Below are positions 8,919-17,493 of a DNA stretch of 64,000 nucleotides, one piece after another; the first letter of the stretch is position 1; every line of letters starts with the position of its first letter. A program made the translations under genes and the position numbers. Below the pieces are notes generated by a model. The model had not been told where the DNA came from. It made no database searches and worked only from the letters and a program-made list of their open reading frames with translations. Origin of the DNA: Lysobacterales bacterium (GTDB taxonomy: Bacteria; Pseudomonadota; Gammaproteobacteria; Nevskiales; Salinisphaeraceae); the NCBI GenBank assembly GCA_002715985.1, contig PBAO01000014.1, forward strand, positions 62,362 through 126,361. Reading direction: 5' to 3'.

Positions 8919-9242
8919 ATGAGTGATAACCGACTCACACCGGCGTTTCGGGCCCGGGCCGATACGCTCATCGATGTACTGAACCGCCAGGCCAATGAGG
9001 TGCCCACCGGGCAGGTCAGTGCTTCGGCCATGTATGCCACGGCGCGTTTCAATGCCTTTCAGGTCGTCGCCACCGTCGAAGACCGCGAACAGCTGGCCGC
9101 GGAACGCGAAAACGCAGTGAACTATTTCACTTCGCAATACCGCAAGATGTTCGAGGATCATCTGGATGAGTGCATGAAGCACTTCGAGCGCTATACCGGC
9201 GGCGACGGCCCCGCCGACGGCCCGACCGACGACAGCGACTGA
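8919..9242 (+). CDS. DUF3144 family protein
   Basis: The 107-residue acidic protein matches DUF3144: SASAMYATARFNAFQV in the middle and NYFTSQYRKMFEDHLDECM near the end. The last 17 residues are Asp, Gly and Pro rich. It has no signal peptide and is probably cytosolic; the function of the family is unknown. The DUF72 gene starts four bases after its stop, so the two are likely cotranscribed. Confidence 0.85.
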   Translation: MSDNRLTPAFRARADTLIDVLNRQANEVPTGQVSASAMYATARFNAFQVVATVEDREQLAAERENAVNYFTSQYRKMFEDHLDECMKHFERYTGGDGPADGPTDDSD

Positions 9243-9246
9243 CGCA

Positions 9247-10284
9247 GTGGCCGCCGAAACAGGCCCCGCGCCGGCCAGCGGCTCGTTATTTCCCGATACC
9301 GAACCTGCGCCGCCGCCGGAAACCGTGGGCGCTGCACACCAGGACGAAACCACCCATGCACTGGCAGCGCGCCTGCCGGCCAGCGTGCGGCTGGGTACCT
9401 CTTCCTGGAACTTTCCGGGTTGGCAGGGTCTGGTCTGGGACGCACGCTACACAGACAAGATGCTCTCGCAAAAAGGCATTTCTGCATATGCCCGGCACCC
9501 ACTGTTTCGGGCGGTCAGCCTGGATCGTGCGTTTTATCAACCGTTAACGACCGACCAGTATCGCGCCTACGCCGAGGCCGTACCGGCGGATTTTCGGTAC
9601 GTGGTCAAGGCCCCGGCACAGGTAACGGACAGCCTGATTCGGGGCACGGGCGGCAAGGGCCGGGCGATCAACCCCGATTTTCTGAGCCCGGACAAGGCAT
9701 CGAGCCTGTGCGCAGAGCCGGCGGCTGCAGGTCTGGGCACACGCCTGGGCGCACTGGTCTTTCAGTTCAGCCCGCTCGTGCGTGATGCGATCGCCCGGAT
9801 TGATGCGACGATCGATCGCCTGCATGCCTTGTTGACCGCGGTTGCGCGTGTGCGCGAGCACGTACCGGATGCGGTGCTGGCGGTCGAGGTGCGTGACCGC
9901 GAATGGCTGGGCCCGCGGTTCATCGCTGCCCTGGCCGATGCAGGCGCGACGTATTGTCTGGGGCTGCATCCGCGCCTGCCACCGATCGACGAGCAGTTGC
10001 CGATCCTGCGTCGTCTATGGCCCGGGCCGTTCGTCTGCCGCTGGAATCTGAACATCAAGCACGGCGTGCACGGCTATGAGCAAGCCCGCGCCGACTATGC
10101 CCCGTTCGACCGGCTGGTGGATGCTGACCCGGCGACCCGCGAGCAGATCGCGCGGGTCGCCGCGGGCACGGCACAGGCCGGGCAGCCGGTATTCGTGACC
10201 ATCAACAACAAGGCCGAGGGCAGCGCGCCGCGCTCGGTGCACGCGTTGGCCGAACGAGTCGTTGCCCGGCAAGCCCGAGGCTAG
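9247..10284 (+). CDS. DUF72 family TIM-barrel protein
   Basis: The 345-residue protein has the DUF72 signature VRLGTSSWNFPGW at about 47-59, then FYQPLTTDQYRAYAEAVP, RYVVKAPAQVTD and VFVTINNKAEGSAP close to the C-terminus. DUF72 proteins adopt a TIM-barrel fold; the biochemical role is undefined. The GTG start at 9247 follows the DUF3144 stop by four bases. The first 45 residues are Pro and Ala rich and not part of the domain, so an internal start is possible, but no better ribosome site is evident. Confidence 0.85.
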   Translation: MAAETGPAPASGSLFPDTEPAPPPETVGAAHQDETTHALAARLPASVRLGTSSWNFPGWQGLVWDARYTDKMLSQKGISAYARHPLFRAVSLDRAFYQPLTTDQYRAYAEAVPADFRYVVKAPAQVTDSLIRGTGGKGRAINPDFLSPDKASSLCAEPAAAGLGTRLGALVFQFSPLVRDAIARIDATIDRLHALLTAVARVREHVPDAVLAVEVRDREWLGPRFIAALADAGATYCLGLHPRLPPIDEQLPILRRLWPGPFVCRWNLNIKHGVHGYEQARADYAPFDRLVDADPATREQIARVAAGTAQAGQPVFVTINNKAEGSAPRSVHALAERVVARQARG

Positions 10285-10406
10285 CGCCCGGCGTCATCGC
10301 AGGGTCATATCAGGCTGTCAGGTTGCGGTGTCGATGGGCCGCTGGGGCTGTTTCGAGGTTATTGGCAGAGCCTATCGAAGCCATCGGTTATCAGTTGTGA
10401 GCTAAT

Positions 10407-10421
10407 CTTGACTGATTCAAG
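10407..10421. promoter_or_regulatory. candidate operator and promoter of the Fur-katG unit
   Basis: A perfect inverted repeat, CTTGA-N5-TCAAG, lies 25 bases before the regulator start. It overlaps a -35-like TTGACT at 10408-10413, with AATCAT 17 bases further on as a possible -10. Regulators of the Fur family paired with katG usually repress their own promoter, so this is a plausible binding site. The leader would be very short and no ribosome site precedes the ATG at 10447. Confidence 0.5.
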
Positions 10422-10446
10422 TTAATGCCCAATCATCGGCCTTGCG

Positions 10447-10941
10447 ATGAAAGAGATCGATACCGACATTCGCGTTGCTTTGCGGGATCGTGGCCTTCGA
10501 GTCACGGCACCGCGGCGCGCCATTCTGGAATGGCTGAGCGGGCGTCCGCATGCCACGGTGGACGACGTGCATCGCGGTGTGGCCGACACGCTCGGCGCGA
10601 TCTCGAAACAGGCGGTCTACGACGTCTTATCTGCCTGTGTGGATGTGGAACTTGTGCGTCAGATCAAGCCGGCCGGTCATCCGGCACGGTTTGAGCGTCG
10701 TACCGGTGATAATCATCATCACCTGGTATGTCGTCAATGCAGCCGTATCGTGGATCTGGATTGCGATACCGGGCAGGCCCCGTGTCTGAGCCCGGGTGAC
10801 GGTCACGGATTCATTGTCGATGAGGCAGAGATCGTGTTCTGGGGGCTGTGTGCCAGTTGCCAGCACGAGAATCACGAATCGCCGATTCCGCATACGGCCG
10901 GCGTGCCGGACCGGCAAGACACATCGATCAAAGCGCCTTGA
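10447..10941 (+). CDS. Fur-family regulator upstream of katG (FurA/PerR-like)
   Basis: The 164-residue protein has the Fur winged helix (LRVTAPRRAILEWLSG; ISKQAVYDVLSACVD) and the regulatory metal region DNHHHLVCRQC, with two Cys pairs (CRQC and CASC) that would hold structural zinc. The tail after residue 142 is hydrophilic and variable. It sits 33 bases before katG on the same strand, the furA-katG arrangement known from actinobacteria and some proteobacteria, in which the regulator senses peroxide through bound iron and represses catalase-peroxidase. Peroxide sensing here is inferred from that context. Confidence 0.88.
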   Translation: MKEIDTDIRVALRDRGLRVTAPRRAILEWLSGRPHATVDDVHRGVADTLGAISKQAVYDVLSACVDVELVRQIKPAGHPARFERRTGDNHHHLVCRQCSRIVDLDCDTGQAPCLSPGDGHGFIVDEAEIVFWGLCASCQHENHESPIPHTAGVPDRQDTSIKAP

Positions 10942-10974
10942 CGCATCGCGTCGACTCAAACAGGAAGCAAGCAT

Positions 10975-13311
10975 ATGGATGACAAGCAAAGCTCGGACGC
11001 AGCGTTCGAAGAAGTCAAGGTTGGCGGCAAGTGCCCGTTCGCCGGCGACACCGTTGGCGGCGCCGCCGGCTCCGAACCACAGAACGATCATTGGTGGCCG
11101 AACCGCCTCGAGGTCGAGCTGCTGCACCAGAACCCGCGTGAAGCCAACCCCCAGGATCCGGACTTCGATTACGCCGAGGCGTTCAAGAAGCTGGATCTGG
11201 AAGCACTCAAGAAAGACATCAAGGAGCTGCTGGTCAGCTCGGTGGACTGGTGGCCGTCGGATTACGGCAACTACGGCCCGCAGATGATCCGCATGGCCTG
11301 GCACTCGGCCGGCACCTATCGGATCGCCGACGGTCGCGGCGGTGCAGGCGAAGCCATGCAGCGTTTCGCGCCGATCAACAGCTGGTGGGACAACGGCAAC
11401 GTCGATAAGTCGCGTCGTCTGCTGTGGCCCATCAAGCAGAAATACGGCGATGCCATCTCCTGGGCCGACCTGATCGTGCTCACGGGTAACTGCTCGCTGG
11501 AAATCATGAATTTCCCGACCTACGGCTTTGCCGGTGGTCGCATCGACGCCTGGGAGCCGGACAGCCTGACCTATTGGGGCCCGGAATCCTGGTATGGCAA
11601 GAAGATCGAGGACGCCCCGCGCGGCCCGTTCGAGGGCCACCCGGATCAGATGGTCAACCGTGACCTGCGCTGGTCGGGTACCAACGGCGAAGACGACTAC
11701 GATCTGGAAGCGCCGCTGGCGGCCTCGAACTCCAACCTGATCTATGTCGATCCGGAAGGCTCGGCCAAGAAGGGCATCCCGGAAGATTCGGCGCGCGATA
11801 TCCGTATCACGTTCGGCCGCATGGCCATGAACGACGAAGAAACGGTCGCGCTGATTGCCGGCGGTCATGCCTTCGGCAAGTCCCACGGCATGACGCCCCC
11901 GGACGAAATCGGCTATGCCCCGGAAGGCGCGCCGATGGAATCCCAGGGCCTGGGGTGGCATAACCCGCGTGGCAAGGGCAATGCCGAAGACACGATGACC
12001 AACGGCATCGAAGGCTCGTGGATCTCCAACCCCACGTTGTGGGACAGCGAGTATCTCGAGAACCTGTTCAAGTACGAATGGGAACAGACCCGCAGCCCGG
12101 CCGGCGCTCTCCAGTGGCAGCCGACTGATCCGAACGCACGGCGTACGCCGGACGCGCATCTGGAAGGCGTTGATCATCCGTTGATGATGATGACCTCGGA
12201 CATCGCGCTGAAGGTCGATCCGTCCTATCGCAAGATCTGCGAGCGTTTCCTGGAAGACTTCGATTACTTCACCGAAGCCTTCTCCAAGGCCTGGTACAAG
12301 CTCACGCACCGTGACATGGGCCCGCGTGCCCGGTATCTCGGCCCGGAAGTGCCGGAAAAAGAATTCATGTGGCAGGATCCGATTCCGGCCGTGGATTTCG
12401 AGCTGGTCAATGCCGAAGACGTCAAGCATCTGAAGGCCAAGATTCTGGACTCGGGCCTGACGGTTTCCGAGCTGGCCGGCACAGCATGGGCATCGGCCTC
12501 CACGTTCCGTACGTCGGACAAGCGTGGTGGTGCCGACGGCGCGCGTATCCGTCTGGATCCGCAGAAGAACTGGCCGGTCAACAACCCGTCCACGCTGGAC
12601 AAGGTGTTGACCACGCTGGCCGGCATCAAGAACGACTTTGATGGCGCGCAGTCGGGCAAGAAGATCTCGCAGGCCGATCTGATCGTGCTGGCCGGCTGTG
12701 CCGCGGTCGAGAAGGCCGCCAAGGACGCCGGCGTGGATATCCACGTGCCGTTCACCCCGGGGCGTAACGACGCCACGGACGAGCAGACCGACAACCAGGC
12801 TTTCCGCTGGCTGGAGCCGGTCTCCGATGGTTTCCGCAACTTCCATCGCTCGGACATCAACTACAACATCGCCCCGGAGCGTATCTTTCTGGATCGCGCG
12901 GCGCTGTTGGGTCTGTCGGCTCCGGAATGGACGGCCATCGTCGGCGGCCTGCGCGTGTTGGACGTCAACACCGAGGGCCACTACAAGCAGCACGGCGTGT
13001 TCACCGACAAGCCGGGCGTGCTGTCCAACGACTTCTTCCTGAACCTGACTTCGCCCGATTTCGAGTGGAAGAAGGTCGATGAAGAAGGCATGGAGTTCAC
13101 GCTCAATGACCGCAAGTCGGGCGAGACCAAGTTCAAGGCCACCCGGTGCGACCTGATCTTCGGTGCCAACTCGCAGCTGCGTCAGCTGTCCGAGTTCTAT
13201 GCCCAGAAGGGCGGCCAGGAGAAACTGGTCCGTGACTTCGTGGCGGCCTGGAACAAGGTCATGATGCACGATCGCTTCGACGTCGCTGACAAGAACAGCG
13301 CTGCGTTGTAA
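10975..13311 (+). CDS. katG: catalase-peroxidase KatG
   Basis: The 778-residue haem enzyme destroys H2O2 by catalase and peroxidase activities in the cytoplasm. The distal site is [11 protein letters not shown] (Arg106, Trp109, His110), the adduct Tyr is at 257 (NLIYVDPEG) and the Met at 283 (GRMAMNDEE), and the proximal ligand is His298 ([11 protein letters not shown]). The C-terminal half is the usual inactive duplicated domain. The Trp109-Tyr257 spacing is 148 residues, clearly longer than the 121-127 of well-studied KatGs, because of an acidic insertion around 205-250. AGGA precedes the ATG. It is cotranscribed with the Fur-family gene and closed by a strong terminator. Confidence 0.97.
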   Translation: MDDKQSSDAAFEEVKVGGKCPFAGDTVGGAAGSEPQNDHWWPNRLEVELLHQNPREANPQDPDFDYAEAFKKLDLEALKKDIKELLVSSVDWWPSDYGNYGPQMIRMAWHSAGTYRIADGRGGAGEAMQRFAPINSWWDNGNVDKSRRLLWPIKQKYGDAISWADLIVLTGNCSLEIMNFPTYGFAGGRIDAWEPDSLTYWGPESWYGKKIEDAPRGPFEGHPDQMVNRDLRWSGTNGEDDYDLEAPLAASNSNLIYVDPEGSAKKGIPEDSARDIRITFGRMAMNDEETVALIAGGHAFGKSHGMTPPDEIGYAPEGAPMESQGLGWHNPRGKGNAEDTMTNGIEGSWISNPTLWDSEYLENLFKYEWEQTRSPAGALQWQPTDPNARRTPDAHLEGVDHPLMMMTSDIALKVDPSYRKICERFLEDFDYFTEAFSKAWYKLTHRDMGPRARYLGPEVPEKEFMWQDPIPAVDFELVNAEDVKHLKAKILDSGLTVSELAGTAWASASTFRTSDKRGGADGARIRLDPQKNWPVNNPSTLDKVLTTLAGIKNDFDGAQSGKKISQADLIVLAGCAAVEKAAKDAGVDIHVPFTPGRNDATDEQTDNQAFRWLEPVSDGFRNFHRSDINYNIAPERIFLDRAALLGLSAPEWTAIVGGLRVLDVNTEGHYKQHGVFTDKPGVLSNDFFLNLTSPDFEWKKVDEEGMEFTLNDRKSGETKFKATRCDLIFGANSQLRQLSEFYAQKGGQEKLVRDFVAAWNKVMMHDRFDVADKNSAAL

Positions 13312-13323
13312 GCCGCCGGTCAC

Positions 13324-13390
13324 CGGGCACGATCATTGGTCGTGCCCGTGTTGAACCGACCCCGTGGCTCGTGCGAGTCACGGGGTTTTT
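13324..13390 (+). terminator. katG terminator (double hairpin)
   Basis: Two hairpins follow katG. The first has perfect nine-base arms (13324-13332 and 13340-13348) without a T run. The second pairs CCCCGTG with CACGGGG and an inner CTCG with CGAG (13360-13385), directly followed by five T residues at 13386-13390. The second is a textbook Rho-independent terminator. Confidence 0.9.
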
Positions 13391-13445
13391 CGTGTGTGAC
13401 GTATAAACGGGTGCGGCGCATGCACCCTGTGACAAGGAAACTCTT

Positions 13446-13763
13446 ATGGACGACCCAACCCGTATCGAAGCCGAGGCCGCAGCCTTTCGCGATCTAGTGG
13501 CCCACCTGCAACAACGCACCGACGTACAGAACATCGACTTGATGAACCTGGCTGGTTTTTGCCGAAACTGCTTGTCCAAATGGTATATGGCCGAGCTGGA
13601 CGCCCGCGGCGTGGCCATCGACTATGAAACCGCCCGCGAACGGGTCTATGGCATGCCCTATGACCAGTTCAAGGCGGCATATCAAGAACCGGCTACCGAC
13701 GCTCAGAAAGCGCGCTATGCCGACACCGCCGACCGGCACGCCGATACCTCCGGCGGCCACTAA
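13446..13763 (+). CDS. DUF1244 family protein
   Basis: The 105-residue protein contains the highly conserved DUF1244 core TDVQNIDLMNLAGFCRNCL followed by SKWY, and later YGMPYDQFKA. The CRNC pair could bind metal or a redox partner. Homologues are small cytosolic proteins widespread in proteobacteria and without assigned function. It is a monocistronic unit after the katG terminator, convergent with the SDR gene. Confidence 0.9.
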   Translation: MDDPTRIEAEAAAFRDLVAHLQQRTDVQNIDLMNLAGFCRNCLSKWYMAELDARGVAIDYETARERVYGMPYDQFKAAYQEPATDAQKARYADTADRHADTSGGH

Positions 13764-13811
13764 GCGCAGGATTGCGCCGCGTCCACGCTGTTGCGCCGGC
13801 GGTCGTCGGAT

Positions 13812-14582
13812 TCAGCCCCAACCGGCATCCACAAAGTATTCATGGGCCGTACACTGCGCGCTGTCGTCGGCGGCTAGAAACAGCACGGTGGGTGCGACGT
13901 GTTCCGGCGCGAGATGCCGCTTGAGACATTGAACGGATGCCAGATGCATCTTGTCCTCCGGCGTGATCCATTTATCGAGCTGGCGCTCGGTGAGAACAGC
14001 GCCGGGAATGACCGTGTTCACGCGGATGGCCGATTCGCCGAGATCCCGCGCCATGGTGCGGGTTAAGCCGTGAACGGCGGCTTTGGCGGTCGTGTAGCCC
14101 GGCATCTCGCCCAGCGCGACCTTCCAGCTGATGGAGCCGAAATTGATAATCGAGCCACCGCCGGCACGCGCCATGCCGGGTGCGGCTGCCTGAATGGCGA
14201 AGAACTGGGGCCGCAAGTTGATGGCCATGCGGTCGTCCCAGTAGTCAGGGGTGACTTCGCGCCAGTCGTGGCGGTCGTCGTTGGCGGCATTGTTGACCAG
14301 TACCCGGATCGGTCCCTGATTGGCCTCGAAATGGTGAATGCTGCGCTGCAGAGCCGCCACGTCGCGGATATCGCAGTGATCGAAGCTCACGCGATAAGCG
14401 CAAGATTCGGCATGCAGGTGGGTTACCAGCGCTTGGCTGGCCGCAGCGTCGATATCGACGAAGTGCACGACTGCCTGCTGGCGGGCGAAGGCAGCGACGA
14501 GCCCGGCACCGATGCCGCTGGCGCCGCCCGTGATGAACACCGGCCGCCCGGCCAGGCTCGGATAAATAGCGAATTGGCTCAT
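13812..14582 (-). CDS. XylB-like SDR aldose 1-dehydrogenase
   Basis: A 256-residue classical short-chain dehydrogenase. It has the cofactor motif TGGASGIGAG, the motif NNAANDDRHDW, the catalytic Ser in NFGSISWKVALG and YTTAK. The ending CTAHEYFVDAGWG and AIYPSLAGRPVFITGG closely resemble Caulobacter D-xylose 1-dehydrogenase (XylB). It would oxidise an aldose to the lactone with NAD+; xylose is the best guess but other sugars are possible. The ATG at 14582 begins the family-like N-terminus. It lies about 100 bases downstream of the sugar porter on the same strand, so uptake and oxidation are likely linked. Confidence 0.88.
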   Translation of the reverse strand: MSQFAIYPSLAGRPVFITGGASGIGAGLVAAFARQQAVVHFVDIDAAASQALVTHLHAESCAYRVSFDHCDIRDVAALQRSIHHFEANQGPIRVLVNNAANDDRHDWREVTPDYWDDRMAINLRPQFFAIQAAAPGMARAGGGSIINFGSISWKVALGEMPGYTTAKAAVHGLTRTMARDLGESAIRVNTVIPGAVLTERQLDKWITPEDKMHLASVQCLKRHLAPEHVAPTVLFLAADDSAQCTAHEYFVDAGWG

Positions 14583-14686
14583 GAACGATTCTCGTTGCGA
14601 TAGCAGTTGATACCCACCGGCTGTCACCGTCTTTCGGTTCGCAGCAGCCGATGAGTGATATCCGTCAGCGAGCGCGAGTGCGCCGG

Positions 14687-16105
14687 CTACTCGTAACCCA
14701 TTTCCTCGAGCTCTCGGCCCTTGGTCTCACGGATGAAGAACACGACGAAGATCAACGAGAGCAGAGCACAAACCGCATAGAAGCCGTATGCACCGGCCAG
14801 ACCGACGCCGGCCAGCATGATCGGGAAGGTGAGAGTGATGGCGAAGTTGGCCAACCACTGGCACAGACCGGCTATCGCCAGGCCTGAACCACGTAAGCGG
14901 TTAGGGAACATCTCGCCGAGCATGACCCACATCACCGGGCCCCAGGAGGCGTTGAAGAAGAAGACATAGGCATTCGCCGAGATCAGGGCCAAGAGGCCCA
15001 TGCGGCCGGGCAATGCCAGGCTGCCGTCGACAAGCGCGCCGCTGGCAAAGGCATAGACCATCAGACCCAGGGTCACTGTCATACCGGCCGAACCGACCCA
15101 GAGCAGCGGCTTTCGGCCCACACGATCGATCACCGCGATCGCGGCGAGGCAGGCGAAGATGCTCACTGCGCCGCTGATTACATTGATGAGCAAGGCATCG
15201 TTTTCGGAGAAACCAACTGCCTGCCAGAGCACCGCGCCGTAATAGAACACTACGTTGATGCCCACCAGCTGCTGGAAGACGGCCAGACCGATACCGACCC
15301 AGACCACGCGATACAGGTTGTTGTTCGAGGTATTGACGATATCCAGCAGCCGCGGGCGCCGCGTCAGTGAGAGCGACTGTTCGATCTCTCCCAGACGACG
15401 CTGTGCATCGTCGGCGGCGTGGACTTTCCGGAGCACGTTGTGGGCATCGTCTCGTCGGCCGGCGGCCACGAGATAACGCGGGCTTTCGGGAATGAACATC
15501 AGTGCAACGAGAAAGACGATGGCCGGCAGCAGTTCCATCCAGAACATGCAGCGCCAGGCTTCGTAGCCGAACCACAGCGCTTCGGTGGACGCGCCGGCGA
15601 TATGCGCCAAGACATAGTTGTTGAGAAAAGAGAAGAACAGCCCGCCGATGATGGCGATCTGCTGGACGGTCGCCAGCCGGCCGCGTACAGCCGCCGGGGC
15701 GATTTCGCTGATATAGGCCGGCGACATGACGCTCGCCGCGCCGACCGCCAGCCCACCCAATACGCGATAGACGACGAACATCATGGCCGTACCGGCGACG
15801 CCCGAGCCCCAGGCGCTGATGATGAACAGAACGGCCGAGACAAGCAGCAGTGTGCGGCGGCCGACCAGGTCGGCCAGTCGCCCGGCGAAGAAGGCACCAA
15901 GTGCACAGCCGAGCAACATGGAAGCCACGGCGAAACCGGTGCCGGCGCTGTTGGCGCCGAAGTCCTGCTTGAGGCCGTCGACGGTGCCGTTGATAACGCC
16001 GCTGTCGAAACCAAAAAGAAAACCGCCGATGGCAGCTACGCAACAGGTCACGATGACAACCTGATTGCGTCGGCTGGCCTCGGCGGCCGTGCTTGCATCA
16101 CTCAT
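14687..16105 (-). CDS. MFS sugar/H+ symporter (sugar porter family)
   Basis: The 472-residue inner-membrane protein has 12 predicted helices and the sugar-porter motifs: GGFLFGFDSGVINGT in helix 1, GRLADLVGRRTLLL between helices 2 and 3, PESPRYLV before the central loop, QQLVGINVVFYYG in helix 7 and RETKGRELEEM at the C-terminus. It resembles XylE/GalP-type proton symporters and pairs with the downstream XylB-like dehydrogenase. The start at 16105 is fixed by AGGAG seven bases upstream. About 200 bases further upstream lie two copies of a repeated AT-rich site also found before the regulator and the GntP gene. Confidence 0.92.
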   Translation of the reverse strand: MSDASTAAEASRRNQVVIVTCCVAAIGGFLFGFDSGVINGTVDGLKQDFGANSAGTGFAVASMLLGCALGAFFAGRLADLVGRRTLLLVSAVLFIISAWGSGVAGTAMMFVVYRVLGGLAVGAASVMSPAYISEIAPAAVRGRLATVQQIAIIGGLFFSFLNNYVLAHIAGASTEALWFGYEAWRCMFWMELLPAIVFLVALMFIPESPRYLVAAGRRDDAHNVLRKVHAADDAQRRLGEIEQSLSLTRRPRLLDIVNTSNNNLYRVVWVGIGLAVFQQLVGINVVFYYGAVLWQAVGFSENDALLINVISGAVSIFACLAAIAVIDRVGRKPLLWVGSAGMTVTLGLMVYAFASGALVDGSLALPGRMGLLALISANAYVFFFNASWGPVMWVMLGEMFPNRLRGSGLAIAGLCQWLANFAITLTFPIMLAGVGLAGAYGFYAVCALLSLIFVVFFIRETKGRELEEMGYE

Positions 16106-16296
16106 TCGTGTCTCCTCGATTCGGGCCGGACGGGCCGGCGGCTGTATTGTTCGATAAAACCGGGCGCCGTTCGGCAACCGGATAGCCAGCGCGTCGTGGC
16201 ACGCCGACGACTGAATCCACACGTCTGCCGTGCGGCGGTCGACAGCCCGTAGTGTGCGTATCGCCGCGCTGGCCCGAGCGATGCCCAGCCCGGCGA

Positions 16297-16332
16297 ATAA
16301 GTTCAACAATAGTTTTTATAAGTTGGACATTT
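16297..16332. promoter_or_regulatory. two candidate FadR-family operator half-sites upstream of the sugar porter
   Basis: Two AT-rich sites lie here. The one at 16316-16332 agrees in 15 of 17 bases with the site before the regulator gene (17283-17299). The other, at 16297-16313 on the opposite strand, shares the core TGTTGAAC with the site before GntP. Repetition before all three transcription units of the locus suggests binding by the local regulator. Confidence 0.55.
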
Positions 16333-16512
16333 GTAAGGGAACACTGCTTTGGTCGTAGAGATGGGCAGCGCGTTACAGGCAAAAACGCAAAAGAACAAAG
16401 CCTTTCAGTGCGTTGGTTCCGGGCACGGCTCCGCATTTGCGGAAAAGAAGTATCCGCAACGGGCCGGTTTTCGAGGCAGGAGCGCAGCCGAGCGAACGCC
16501 GGCTGCGATTGA

Positions 16513-17253
16513 TCAGCTGGGCGTCAGATCGTGACTATCGTGCTTGAGGCCGAGCGCAAAGCTCGTGCCCTCAAGTACGGCATAGGCAGCATGAAATGCC
16601 GCGCTGGGCTGGCGTAGACGGATCGCTTCCATCAACTGACGATGGCGCTCCAGGCTTTGATCTGGATCGGTCGCGCTGATGTTGGATTCGACTACGAGCA
16701 GATCGATCGACGGCCGCAGGATATGGGACAGCTGGGCCTAGACGATGTTGTGGGTCGCACGATAGATAGCGACATGGAACGCCACGTCCGATTCGCTGTG
16801 TAGACGTCGGGTTTCGGGCAGCCCGTGTTCGCTCATGTGACGGGCCATGCCCTCGAACGCTTCTTCGATCGCCACCAGATCCCGGGCCGTTGCGTGTTGT
16901 GCCGCCACCATGGCGACCTGGGGCTCGACGCTCAGCCGGAACGACAGGATTTCGCGCTGTATCTCTTGGTTGGGCGCGGCGTAGCGCGATAGCCAGCGCG
17001 TGACCGTTGGATCAAGAATATGCCATTCCGAGACTTCGCGGACACGAGAGCCGTAGCCGGATATTCGTTCGATCAGGCCGGCGTCGACCAGCTGGCCCAG
17101 ATGACGACGCACGACTGTCCGGCTCAAGCCGGATGCGGCGCAGATCTCCATCTCTTTCGGGATGAGGTCGCCCGGCTGGTAGTGCCCGGCAAGAATCTCC
17201 GAGGCCAGCTGCTCGCTGAGATTGTGTTCGGATTTGTGAGCGTGGCGGGGCAT
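16513..17253 (-). pseudogene. GntR/FadR-family regulator interrupted by an in-frame amber codon
   Basis: The frame encodes a winged helix (residues about 8-75: LASEILAGHYQPGDLIPKE, GLSRTVVRRHLGQLVDAG) and an FCD ligand domain. An amber codon at 16738-16740 ends it after 171 residues (ATHNIV). The same frame then continues without another stop for 74 codons to a TGA at 16513, and the continuation is clearly FCD sequence (AQLSHILRPSIDLL, ESNISATDPDQSLERHRQLM, ALGLKHDSHDL). The two parts together give the usual length of about 245 residues. The conserved His of ERHRQLM, normally a metal ligand, lies after the stop. AGGAG precedes the ATG. The 171-residue product could still bind DNA but would lack most of its effector pocket. 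Confidence 0.85.
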
Positions 17254-17282
17254 CGGACTCCTGCTTTTGTGAGATCAGGCAC

Positions 17283-17299
17283 TTATATGTTGGCCATTT
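17283..17299. promoter_or_regulatory. candidate autoregulatory operator before the FadR-type gene
   Basis: The site TTATATGTTGGCCATTT lies 30 bases upstream of the regulator start and matches 15 of 17 bases of the site at 16316-16332 upstream of the sugar porter. Its position would allow autorepression. Confidence 0.55.
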
Positions 17300-17437
17300 T
17301 AACACCGGTTCGAACACGAGCCGCACGATACGCGGGTACGGTCATGATCGATGGCGCCGACGCCCCGGATGGGCAGTGATGCCCGAGCCACCGAACGGCT
17401 TCGCTCACGCGGGCTGTAAGACAAAAGTCGTCCTGAC

Positions 17438-17454
17438 TTAAATGTTGAACAAAG
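17438..17454. promoter_or_regulatory. candidate operator before the GntP gene
   Basis: TTAAATGTTGAACAAAG lies 40 bases before the GntP start, contains the palindrome TGTT-N-AACA, and matches the regulator-gene site in 11 of 17 bases with a shared TGTTG core. No strong -10/-35 pair could be assigned with confidence. Confidence 0.5.
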
Positions 17455-17493
17455 ATTAGCGTATGTTCACTGGCCTGATCTTCATATTGGTTC

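Noticed and set aside
10627-13323. An 898-residue open frame antisense to katG
   Set aside because: katG is certain on the plus strand; the antisense frame exists because GC-rich codon bias suppresses stops. It shows no family motif and no ribosome site.
16106-16309. N-terminal extension of the sugar porter
   Set aside because: The extension is not membrane-like or homologous, and AGGAG with ideal spacing marks the ATG at 16105.
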